A DNA stretch of 33,685 nt, from contig LRSR01011655.1 of assembly GCA_001579985.1 (NCBI GenBank), positions 1 through 33,685 of the forward strand, written 5' to 3'. The stretch is from Hypsibius dujardini (taxonomy: Eukaryota; Tardigrada; Eutardigrada; Parachela; Hypsibiidae). The position numbers and the translations under genes were made by a program. Below the pieces are notes generated by a model. It searched no databases, had not been told where the DNA came from, and worked only from the letters and a program-made list of their open reading frames with translations. Numbering within the stretch: the first letter of the stretch is position 1; every line of letters begins with the position of its first letter. Below are positions 10,536 through 20,174 of the stretch, one piece after another.

Positions 10536-13500
10536 ATGGGTGAGCAAGCGTTGGAGACGGACAACTCTAAAGCAGTAAGTGCGTATACCAGTCAGGGGTG
10601 ATTCTAGGATCTAGTTTCTTCCTTCGAAAACTGAGGGAAGGCTGGTCCATATTTCTACAAATAACTCGGATCGTAACCTGACTAAAAAGTGCAAATGCGG
10701 TCAACATACAGAGCAGATGATTTCCAGAATCGTAATGCGTCTGGACTGTAAAATGCATGGGTTGTAGTGCTTTCGCACGGTTAGAATTCAAAAAACTTGA
10801 AAGCAAATGTAAAGCAAAAGTGTGTAGACAAGCGGGAACGCAAATCGCAACCAACCAATCAACGAGTATTCGCTTTTGTCAAAGAAGGCAACGCACATCA
10901 GCCTGTCAATCAATCAATCTATTTTTCATAAACTTGGTGAAGTAGTACCAACTTCACGTTGAGTCGTTCTTGAATAATAAACAAACATAGAGCGTAATCC
11001 TATGCCGCTAAAATAAAGAGTAGTCTTTATACCTTTTCGTTCAGCAAAAGCTGGAGAAAGCGGGTAAATTCAGTTTGGCAAACGTTTACGGAGGTTCCAC
11101 AAAGCAAAACAGAGGCAAAAGCTACTGTAACCATCCCTTTCACGTGGATGCCAATAGTAATTCACCATGTTAACCAATTCCAATGCCTAAGATTTTGTTA
11201 GAAAGAGAAATGAATTTGCTATTTCAAAGTAAAATTCATAACAAGAAAACTAAAAATCCAAAATGTAGGAACTATTTGGGAATCTCCTTGTAAAGAGAAA
11301 AATAGGATCAAACCTATTCGACTGGATTCAAATGAATTCGACAGTTTTACAAGCCGAACACAGTCTGATCACAATACAACTCCCTTTTCAAGTAGGCACT
11401 TATGCTTTGTAATTCTTCCGCATTTCGACCGAGCGTTTATATTTCCTTTGTAAAGTCCCTTAAAAGTCTAAGCAGCTTAAAATCCGGGCATTTTGTAGAA
11501 GTATAGACCAGTCTTAACGCAGGTCGCTACTTTTGGACATTTATTGAGTGATGGTAGTCATGCTCAAGTACGGACAATGCTATCCACAGTCACGTACCAG
11601 CAGAGTGATCTACCATTGTTTAATTGAAATCCCGTGTGTGATACCATTCGCGAGTGATGTACGGCGGAGAAGATGACAATTTCCCGGCGTAATTGTCGAG
11701 CGAAAGTGCGATGACTTATCGCTTATTAACTGCATTACTTATAAAAGTTTATCGGCTTGTCTTTCGTAGAGCTCCAAGCCAACCCTATGGCTGTTGTTTA
11801 CCGTCCTCTCCGTCACCCTGGGATCGTGCGTCCTTGTTGGTTACAACATCGGGGTGCTAAATACTCCACAGACCGTGAGTGTTCCTTCTTTATTTGTAGT
11901 GTGATTGAAGTAAATGAATACTTTGCTGGGCTTAAAGATTGTAGGCTTATGGATTCGACGAACGAAGTGCATCGCAAAGGGTGGCGTTCCCAGCGAAGAA
12001 GACGGTTACCAGGTCGGTGACATGTGGTGCGAGAAATTGGACGACCAGAAAGAGGCCACAATGTTCTCCGACAACGGCGAACTCAACACGCTGTGGGCTT
12101 TACTAAACAGCTTCATCCCGGGAGGGTCGGTTGTGGGAGCAATTGGCAGCTCATTTCTCGTTAACCGTTTCGGACCGTAAGCTTTACTGAATAAGCAGTT
12201 ACACTCATCTCTTGGCATGGATCACAGTTTGCAGATGAAAAGCATAAGTTCCTGTCACATCTCGGGAGGGGCATAAGTGGGAGGGGGCAACGGGGCAGTT
12301 CCCTCTTTAAACAAAAATACAGNTTCTTATTTTGGGAGGAGTCACTTCCCCCCGATTTTGTGTTCCGTTATATCTGTTTTTCATAAACTGTTTTCACTTA
12401 ACAAATTTGGTGTGTCCCCCCCCCGCAATTTTGTTAATTATTCTCGGTTTCTCTGGGGCAATTTTTAAATTAATAAAATAAAAAAATACTGATGCGGGGG
12501 GGGGGGAAGAGATCTGCTTTTTTGTAGGTCCGTTATCTCTGAATAACTGTCATGATATTTTTGTGATAGGAAAAAGAGTATGCTGCTAAACAACGTCTTC
12601 GCCATCGCAGCTTGTTTGCTGAACTCCCTCGCACCAACTGCAGGCTCAGTTGAAATGCTGATTGTTGGCCGATTTCTCGCAGGCATAAATTCCGGTAAAC
12701 TGACCATACCAGCTTTAAAAATCAGGCGAGAGAGACAATTAAAATTGCAACATAGTTTTTATTTAGGGGTGACTATGTGTGTCGCACCAACGTATCTGAA
12801 CGAAATCTCGCCCGACCATTTACGCGGGGCAGTTGGCGGAAGTCTTGAGCTCTCGTTCGTCTTCGCAATTTGGGTCTCCACCATCTTCGGATTGCCATCC
12901 ATCCTCGGTAACCTCGAGCATTGGCATTACCTGCTAGTTCTGGCGGCAGTTCCAACCATTTTCCAACTGGTCACGCTTCCCTTCTGCCCGGATAGTCCGA
13001 AGTATATGTACTTCAAACTGCAGAACGAGGACGATACCTTGAAGGGTACCCTAAAAACTCAATCACGCTAAGTATTTATACTGTATCGTAAAAACAAACG
13101 TTGGTTTAGTACTTTCCAAATTACAAGGAAAAGTTAGCGCGAAAAAAGAGATGGCAGCAATCAAAGAGGAGTACTCCCATTCCAAGGATGAGAGGGTGAT
13201 AACCCTGAAACACTTGCTTGTCGATCCATTCTTACGACGAATCCTCCTGATTGCTTTGGGCTTGCATATCTGCCAGCAGTTCTCCGGAATCGACGCGGTA
13301 AAAGCTTGAGAATCATCACACATATCACAATTTTTGGAACAAACAATATCTGTGTCATCGACCCAGACGATGTTCTACTCCACGGCCATATTTCGTTCTG
13401 CTGGAATGACAGGCGACGCACCGCTATACGCTACCATTGGAATGGGTGCCATAAACGTTGTCGGAGCGTGTGCGTCCCTTGTGCTGATTGAAAAAGCAGG

Positions 13501-14354
13501 CCGACGGATTCTGCTCCTAATTGGATACACTGGGTCGGTGGTCTTCCTGTGCATCATCACCTCGTCCATGCTCCTCCACGTGAGAATAATCATTGATTAC
13601 CTTTTCAAGTATTCACGTTGATCAGTCATGTCTCTGCGCGAGGTGGGGGGGGGAGAGATAAGAGGCCGTCCCCCAGCTCTAAGCCTCGGACCGGCACCGA
13701 TCGTATTGATAACTTCCTCCCTCAGAGTAACTATGGACTAATGCAATTCCTTATAGAAATACGGAGCGCCGACTGATGAGTTCCCCAACGCAAAAAACCC
13801 CTACGCATTTGCAGCCTACGTGAGCGCAGTTAGCTTAGTCGGGTTTGTGGTCATATTTTGCACTGGGCCAGGTACGGTAGAAGATGGAAATGCTCACAGA
13901 ACGAATTAAAAAGTTCATGTTTCAAAATATAGAGCAAACTAAAAGTGCTGCATCAATCTAGGACCAGTTCCATGGATCCTGACCTCAGAGTACTTCCCCC
14001 AGGGACCCCGAGCAGTGGCTGCTGGGCCTGCAGCAGCAGTCAATCGATTCTGCAGCCTAGTCGTGGCGCTTGCCTTCCCCTACATGCAGGTACTCAATTC
14101 TTCCGGTATTGAACGGGTCGTGCGCTTCTAATGTTTTCCAACGAGACGTTTGTTTGTAGGCCGGCCTTGATGAGTATCTCTTTGTGATATTTATTGTTCT
14201 CAACGTGTGTTTCATCGGTTTCACGTATGTGTATGCCATGGAAACGAAGGGCAAAACGACGGAGGAAATCCAGACGGAGCTGCGTCGGCGCATGGAGGGA
14301 CAACCACTGACGTCCGAGTCTCGTGAACTTATGACCATCAATAGAAAGAATTGA
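10536..14354 (+). CDS. GLUT-like facilitative sugar transporter, copy C (10 exons, ~541 aa)
   Basis: Third and last gene of the tandem SLC2/GLUT cluster, only 538 bp after copy B. Exons: 10536-10574, 11770-11874, 11938-12176, 12570-12694, 12767-13045, 13110-13297, 13367-13579, 13757-13871, 13962-14089, 14160-14354 (TGA). Motifs: GYNIGVLNTPQ, PDSPKYMYF, QQFSGIDA (318-325), IEKAGRR, GPVPW following the exon 8/9 junction, AMETKGKT near the C-terminus. Unlike A and B it keeps Asn at the position aligned with GLUT1 Asn317 (AINVVG), while TM5 is altered (LELSFVFAI versus LSIGIAI). The intron 2 acceptor (..cttaaag at 11931-11937) has a poor polypyrimidine tract and was chosen because it gives the same 239-nt exon 3. 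Intron 1 is long (1195 nt), and intron 3 contains the only ambiguous base and a poly-C/poly-G hairpin. Expected in the plasma membrane; substrate unproven. Confidence 0.93.
12416..12506. repeat. Poly-C / poly-G inverted repeat in GLUT-C intron 3
   Basis: A run of nine C followed by GCA (12416-12427) faces TGC followed by eleven G (12493-12506), separated by about 65 nt. The flanking phrase gttccgttat.tctg near 12362 recurs as gtccgttatctctg near 12528, so an older short duplication is also present. The single N (about 12323) and the homopolymers mean this intron's sequence may contain errors. Confidence 0.6.
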
Positions 14355-16659
14355 AACGAAAAATGGATCGAATGCAATACAGATGGATGGTTCATAAAAA
14401 TTGGCCATTCATTTGCCAGTCTCTGTCCTGTTGTAAGGATTACTAGTGGTGCCGTTCAGGGGCTCCTTTACCGGTCGGGTCCTGACAAATCGGAACCAGG
14501 ACTATTCATGGTAGGGCCGGGAGTGAGCAAAACCTAATAATTTTGAAACTTGGGGGAGTCTGATAAAAAAATTATGCTGTATTTCGAAAAAATACCTATA
14601 GGTCTGTGAAACATTTACTTCGTTCAACGTTGGGGCAGGAGCAGGACAGGTGCTATGCATTGGTTTCTGGCAGCACCTAAAAATTAAGTGTGGCTTGTTT
14701 AATGGTAGATTTTGCCAAGCTCGCTGACCCAGATCAAAACTGGTTCGCATTTCTCGAAGCAGAGCGTGAGCAAAAAAAAGTTGAAACATGTATGTTGTAG
14801 TACTTTAATGGGGCTATCCCATGCAAAAGAAAAAAATCAATTTGACGGCAATTTTGGTTTTGAGATAAAAGACAATCTCGCAGGGTTCAGCCAGTTTTTT
14901 AAATCTGCATCCCTAACTTTACACCAAAACTGGAGACCTAAAATTTAACAACAAACACTATTTTTTAGTAGCGAAATTGGTGTAATAATTTGGTTCTTTA
15001 AAGTAATTGAAATTATTCCAATCGCATAACAACTGAGAAAGTTATTGGCGTGGACCCGTACACCACTTTTGAGTTTGAAAATGTCTACATTTTATTTAAA
15101 AAGGTCTCCCTCAATTTAGGGTGCACGATTGACTGAATATTTTGGATTTTTTTCCTTGTACAGTACACTGACATAGATCTATAGTTTGCCGTTTTAGGTT
15201 TTTAGATTCGTTTAAAAAGTTGAAGGAGATCTGAAATACGGTCCATGGGACAAATTATAACAATGTGGTCCTTGGGTTTTCCGAAACAACTTCTGATTCA
15301 TCCACCTGAATCTTGATTTTGGAAGTAGTTTGGATAGCCATTAAAGTGGGCTTTCTAGTGCACAAAATATTTTATCGATAGCACACACCGAGTTGAGGCA
15401 AGGGCCTGCGAAGGCCAGTGCCAAAAGCTTTCCCGCACCTGGTAAGGTCCATAAACGGGCCCCTGATACCGTCCACAAAGAAGTATTCTTATTTAGACAT
15501 CCTTATGAGAAGACGCGTGATGGTGGAGGAAATCACATGATTGATGAGTCTCCGAAGAATTTCTAATCTACCCGCCCTCCCTTCTCGTCTTGGTGCCATA
15601 ACTGGCGTACCGACACCATAAAAAGCATTCTCCAAACTGGTAAAACAGAACACAGCCTGTACAGGCGGCTCCCTGAGCGGGCCCAAACGAGTCAGCCCAT
15701 GGCTAACAGCCGCACATCGAATGATGGGGTTTAACAATAAACCTGGTGGAGGTTCTTCGTCTGTCAACAGTACACAAATTTATAAGAGAAATTTAGAAAG
15801 TGCGGTATGAACGTTAAAGGTTTGAGCTTGAAGGCAATTCGTGCCTCTTCACACATCTTTGCGCCTGCCCAAAGGAAAGTTCCACGACAATTTCCAAGAC
15901 TCCACGCATGCTTGCAGTGTGTAATTACGAAGAGTTCGGTAATCCCATTACAGTCCCAGAAAGTTAATCCACGTCCAGGTGCGGATCTGGACTTCGAAAA
16001 TTCCAACATTTGGAAAGTCCAGTTGTTCATCAATCTTTTAATTTAAAAACCCGGAGATTCGGACATCGGTCGAATAAATGATGTAGCCATATCATGATGG
16101 GAGGGAAGATGAAAGTGAGCGTTTTGGTTGTTTTCTCCGCACTCACTCGGACAATGCCAATATTTAGGCTAAAACTCTCTTATGACGAGGAAGTAAATTA
16201 TAATTCGAAAAACATTATTTGCATTTTATTGAGCTAAAGGACATCTGTCAACATAGAAAAATATAAAAGGGAAGAGGGGACAAAAAGGGGGATGGGGAGG
16301 GGGACTTGTAGCCTAAGCCGGTCCAGTCCGTCCCAGACCAAGTTGGGGGGATGTGGTTTTCATAAGAGGTCTCTTAGGTGGCAGAATAATATAGTGACTG
16401 AATACTCTGCAGAGATCTATAGACAGTTATTTGTCTTAGAAATATAGTAGATTCTGACATACTCCCTACTAGGCTACTTCCAAAATCATAGGGGCAAAAC
16501 TACGGTCTTCCAGACGGTCGATTCGTCACTGGAAAAAGTTGTGGAACGAGTGAAACTACAACAAAATATAGCGACAACGGATATCTACGGGGTAGGCAAA
16601 TGAGCAAAAAAATTTCTCATTGATATACATTCTATGTCGCCAGTAGCTGGCGGACCATC
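14355..16659. other. Gene-poor, repeat-bearing spacer downstream of the GLUT cluster
   Basis: Contains the 3' UTR of copy C, one copy of the ~700-bp repeat (14563-15268) and a somewhat GC-richer stretch at about 15380-16060 with open frames on both strands. I cannot match any of those frames to a known protein, and no splice structure joins them. The last 600 bp, up to the GT31 relic, shows no recognisable gene. Confidence 0.5.
14563..15268 (+). repeat. ~700-bp interspersed repeat family S, copy 1
   Basis: Nearly the whole segment is repeated at 24603-25306 in the same orientation. Shared phrases include aggtctgtgaaacattt, ggggcaggagcag, ggcagcacctaaaaattaag, cccagatcaaaactggttcg, and gtacagtacactgacatag near the right end; both copies end within gggacaaattataaca. 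Substitutions and small indels separate the copies. No long frame survives in both, so it looks like a non-autonomous element or the fragment of one. The open frames within it are not conserved between copies. Confidence 0.85.
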
Positions 16660-17519
16660 TTTCGAAGCAAAATCTGGCGGAACGCAGTCAAGCAAGGGAT
16701 GGTAGTAAATGATCCGTTTCTCATAGGCCTGAATGACGTGGATAATCCGATATTTGCATCCGACACACTGGGATATCCTCAGACTTAGATGAAAAAATTG
16801 TACTCACTCCGGCACATGAATGAGACTCATGTTAAGTAACTCTGGAATTTGGCCTCCCTCGAATATACCGTCTATCCAGTGGACATGGAGACTCTTTGAT
16901 GGTACCAGAATGGAAGTGAGAGATGACTGAGAAAAATTTAGAGATTGCCCTAACGAAAGGATGATAGGTTGAATGAGAGTATTCCTCCATGGTCAACGAC
17001 CATTTCTCGGTTGACAAACGTGCAACTGATGCATTGGTGATGATGTATCCCAGTAGATATATCAGACTTGGTACACCAAAATTTATTACTGATTTTTTTT
17101 TACGCTCGTAATGCACATGAAGCTGCGTGGAGCTGCTGGAAGCTGCATAGAGCAACGTCGAAATACGTAGGGCTGCATGGAGCTACGTGGAATGGCAAGA
17201 TGTTGCTTAATGCTGCGCAAAGCAAAAAAGACCCATCAAAACCCATCAAAACACATCAAAACCCATCAAATACCCACCAAAATCATGGAAAATAAGCGTT
17301 AAGGATATTTTATGGAGCCAGTGGAGCTGCATGGCGGCGATGGGACGCTGTGAATGAAGTCAATCTCCATATTGCTTTACCTTGCTCCACGCAGCTCCAC
17401 GCAGCTCCATGCAGCTCCATGCAGCTCCACATAGTCCCATGTGTATCACGAGCGTAAAAAGACATCGGTAATAAATTTTGGTCTACAAACTCTGACGCAG
17501 GTGATTCCAGGATAAAATT
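16660..17519 (-). pseudogene. Broken GT31 galactosyltransferase exon, split by a hairpin element
   Basis: Reading the minus strand, this is a diverged copy of the last exon of the intact GT31 gene at 25732-29485. The exon start survives at 17519 with its acceptor (ttgcag then aattttatcct). The body resumes at about 17060: GYIITNASVARLSTEKW aligns with GHIITGAVVRRLATEKW, then NMSLIHVPE aligns with NMSLIHIPE, and YRIIH and IYYHP follow. Damage seen: a 434-bp insertion at 17062-17495; a net 2-nt loss between the EYS.. and ..WID segments, which shifts the frame; the Trp codon after PE is TGA; the DDVFIGG motif is changed to DGIFEGG. A retained splice acceptor argues for DNA duplication rather than retrocopy. 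I find no exon 1 or 2 nearby. Confidence 0.82.
17062..17495. mobile_element. Hairpin-like element with terminal inverted repeats, inserted in the GT31 relic
   Basis: The ends are inverted repeats of about 50-55 bp: left arm from 17062 (tcagacttggtacacc, then aaaatttattac and tacgctcgtaatgcacatg) and right arm ending 17495 (complement: tcagagtttgtagacc, aaaatttattac, tacgctcgtgatacacatgg). Inward of the arms, both halves are rich in agctgcatgg/agctacgtgg words in opposite orientation, so most of the element could fold on itself; the centre has a short acccatcaaa tandem array (17228-17275). No transposase frame is present, so a MITE or foldback-type element fits. A clean target-site duplication is not resolved, though ctggaatcacc and ctgggatacatc on the two sides could be a diverged one. 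Confidence 0.75.
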
Positions 17520-18244
17520 CTGCAATTAATCATAACGATTATTGATTCATTTACACACTCAAAGCCATTAATGTATTTATCTTTATCGCATGGTATATTG
17601 GGTTCATTCTACAACGCCTTTACACGTGAAAACATTTCCTCGAAAGCTCACTAGAAGTTCAGAATATTCACAATAGTATTGGTTATTAAATATGAAAACG
17701 GTTTGCAAGCTTGCCTACTTGCCTCTTTATTTTCAAAGGGTTAGTTTTTGTAGTATTTAGTAGCTTCGTAGTTTTATTTTGTCAGTTGTAATTTTTAGTT
17801 AGTATTTATGTGTTTTTAATTAAGAATGTGAATTTTTTTTAATCCATACAGTCTATTCTTAGAGAACTGAAAATACATACTGACCGTGCTGAATCATGAC
17901 CCACAGTGGCGTTATACACTGTACCGGTACCGCACACACCGCGGTGCTGCTAACCCTCTGCTTTTAGCTTGCCTGCGAGTGTTTCTTCTAGTCAAGTTCT
18001 TAACTAAATGTGTTTTAGTTTTCCGAGTCCGCATTTCCTAATATCAAACTATCTGTTTACATATAACATCAATCATTACATACTGTATGACAATCATTAA
18101 GCTTGTAATGAGAAACTGTATATTCATGGTCACTGTGTGCTATTAGCTCATATCTATTTTTATGAATTGTTGGAAAACAAAATCACAACTATGTAAATTA
18201 TAATTAGAAAATATTTACTGTTTGTTCAATAATTTGCTAAAAGT
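17520..18244. other. Spacer without recognisable gene
   Basis: AT-rich sequence between the GT31 relic and the retroelement relic. I see no coding exon, RNA gene or clear repeat in it. Confidence 0.5.
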
Positions 18245-19315
18245 GTGCCAAAAGTGCTTTACCTCTTGCGGTGCTCCCCAGCTTGGGTGTGTATGGACCG
18301 GCTGGAGGAGTTGGATGAGGTGTTGCGGTGTTCTGTAGAAGCCATCACCAACACTGCTATGGCGCCGGTTGTGTGGTCACAGGCATCGTTAGAGGTGGAC
18401 TCGGGATTCACCTTCCTAGTGAATTAGCACTTTCCGCTTATCTGGCGTCGATTCACTCAGCGGAGGTACTGAGAAAGCTAATCGTTCCCCACATCGACGA
18501 TAACGATCGGGCGGCGGACGCCACGCTGGCCTGGTGCGCGCAGACTGAACTTGGAGTGCCGCCCAATCCAAAGATTCAGAAATCGTAGGACTCCCAGATT
18601 GCGGAGATGGGATGGCGCAACTTGATGGAATCGGCTAGCGGGAGAGAATAGCCAGACTACAGGCTGTCTCAAACAAGTCTGATAGCAAGGGGCTATCGGC
18701 TTTACCAATTTCTTTTGTAGCTTACCTGTTGGAAGACAACGCTTTCCGGGTTGCTATCGCTTTGCGTCTCGGTGCCGATATTTGCCAGCCTCACACTTGT
18801 CAGTGTGGTAAACTGGTTGACAGGGAGGGACATCATGGTTTAAGCTGCAACGCCATACCGGCCGGTCGCAACAGCCGACATTCGGCCCTCAATGACGTCA
18901 TAAAACGTGCGCTGGCTTCTGCCTCTATTCCGTCAATACTCGAACCGCCTGGTTTGGATCGCGAAGGAGGGAAAAAACCACACGAATTGACCATGGTCCT
19001 TGGAAGCAGGACTTGCCTAGTGTGGGACGTGACATGCTGGGATACAATGGCGACCTCTAACATCGCGGACACCATGACGGCGGCCGTTGGAACAGCGGTC
19101 AAGGCAGAACAACGGAAAACCCAGCACTACGACTTTCTTCGAGGGCGTTTTTTTTAGTCCCATTGCTTTCGAAACTTTCCGTGTCCGACTATTATACCTC
19201 TGTTGTCTTCTCTCGGTCGGAAAATTGCTGATCGGACTGGAGAGAAGAAGCCCTTTGAATATCATTGTCAGCGTATCAGCATAGAGATTCAAAGAGGAAA
19301 TGCACTTCCGTTTTA
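18245..19315 (+). pseudogene. Decayed 3' end of a retroelement polyprotein (RT C-terminal region with zinc finger and nuclease-like tail)
   Basis: Conceptual frames in sequence order: a segment with LLRCSPAW..LEELDEVLR; after a frameshift, a piece with GIHLPSELALSAYL and PPNPKIQKS, ended by TAG where relatives normally have Trp; then LLEDNAFRVAIALRLGADIC, a CxCG..HHGLSC zinc-finger-like motif, a SRHSALND phrase, GKKPHELTMV and LVWDVTCWDT; then, after another shift, SPIAFETF and finally QRISIEIQRGNA. This order matches the C-terminal part of a widespread animal reverse-transcriptase protein family as I recall it. At least three frameshifts or stops are visible. The region aligned with a PD catalytic motif reads PH. 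No RT palm domain lies upstream, so the copy is 5'-truncated and dead. Confidence 0.78.
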
Positions 19316-20174
19316 TCTACTCATCCTCTTTTACGAGAGTTAGACGAAGTGTACTCTGTACTTTCCTTGAAGCAGTAATGTTACTTTATTTTTGTAGACC
19401 CTAGTGGAATCCCGAATTTCGGCTATTAAATATGCAATCATCTTTGTTCAATTACAGTTAGAAAATACAACTATGTTACTACTAAATAAAAATACAACTG
19501 AAAAATACAACTACTGACTATGTTGATTCTCATGTTCCTCATATTTCTCAATTGTACTCGTACTGTAATTCTCCTACTGTAGTAGTTCTCGTTCTTGTCT
19601 TGTGCGAATGATGTTTCCGTGTCGAATGGGCGTTTAGACTCTTGTAGCAAAGCCTGTCCGATAAGGATGAGTCTTCGAAGTTTGATTCAAGACTAGAATT
19701 CTCGCTTTAATTTTTAACTTCCCATTCTGTCTAGTTTTCATGGTCTTGCGACCTTAGCTTCTCTTGATCTCTTGTGCAAGTAATAATTCCGAAAAACAGT
19801 AGCCATAATTCTCGCGTATCGTAAGGCCAACATGACTACCGGGTTCTCGACGGGAGAATGGGTCGCCTCACGGTACATACTTCATGCGTACTGTACCTGC
19901 TTATTAATCATGGCATGCCCGAGCATTCCAGGCATTAAACCACAAAGTCTCCGTACATCAGTAAATCACTCCGAAACTTTAAATAAAGCAGTAATCCTAG
20001 GCGTTTCTCTATATTCTAATGATGAAAACTATTGCGCCACAACAAAATTACGATGTTGGACAAAACTGGTTTGGGAAGGCCAAACGGATGTGGACAGCTA
20101 TTCCAGCTACCAGTATAGCAATGTCCCACTGCGCAGAAAGAGACCTTGAATGTTTTCGAACAGAACAGGTTATA
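19316..20174. other. Spacer between the retroelement relic and the GPCR 3' end
   Basis: No gene supported. Open frames near 19832-20416 on the + strand overlap the antisense of the GPCR last exon or have no recognisable motif. It should include the GPCR 3' UTR, but no canonical poly(A) signal stands out. Confidence 0.45.

Noticed and set aside
14712-14948. 78-codon frame in the 700-bp repeat
   Set aside because: The second copy of the repeat does not keep the frame open.
16832-17155. 107-codon minus-strand frame as a real gene
   Set aside because: It combines part of the inserted hairpin element with the frameshifted GT31 relic.
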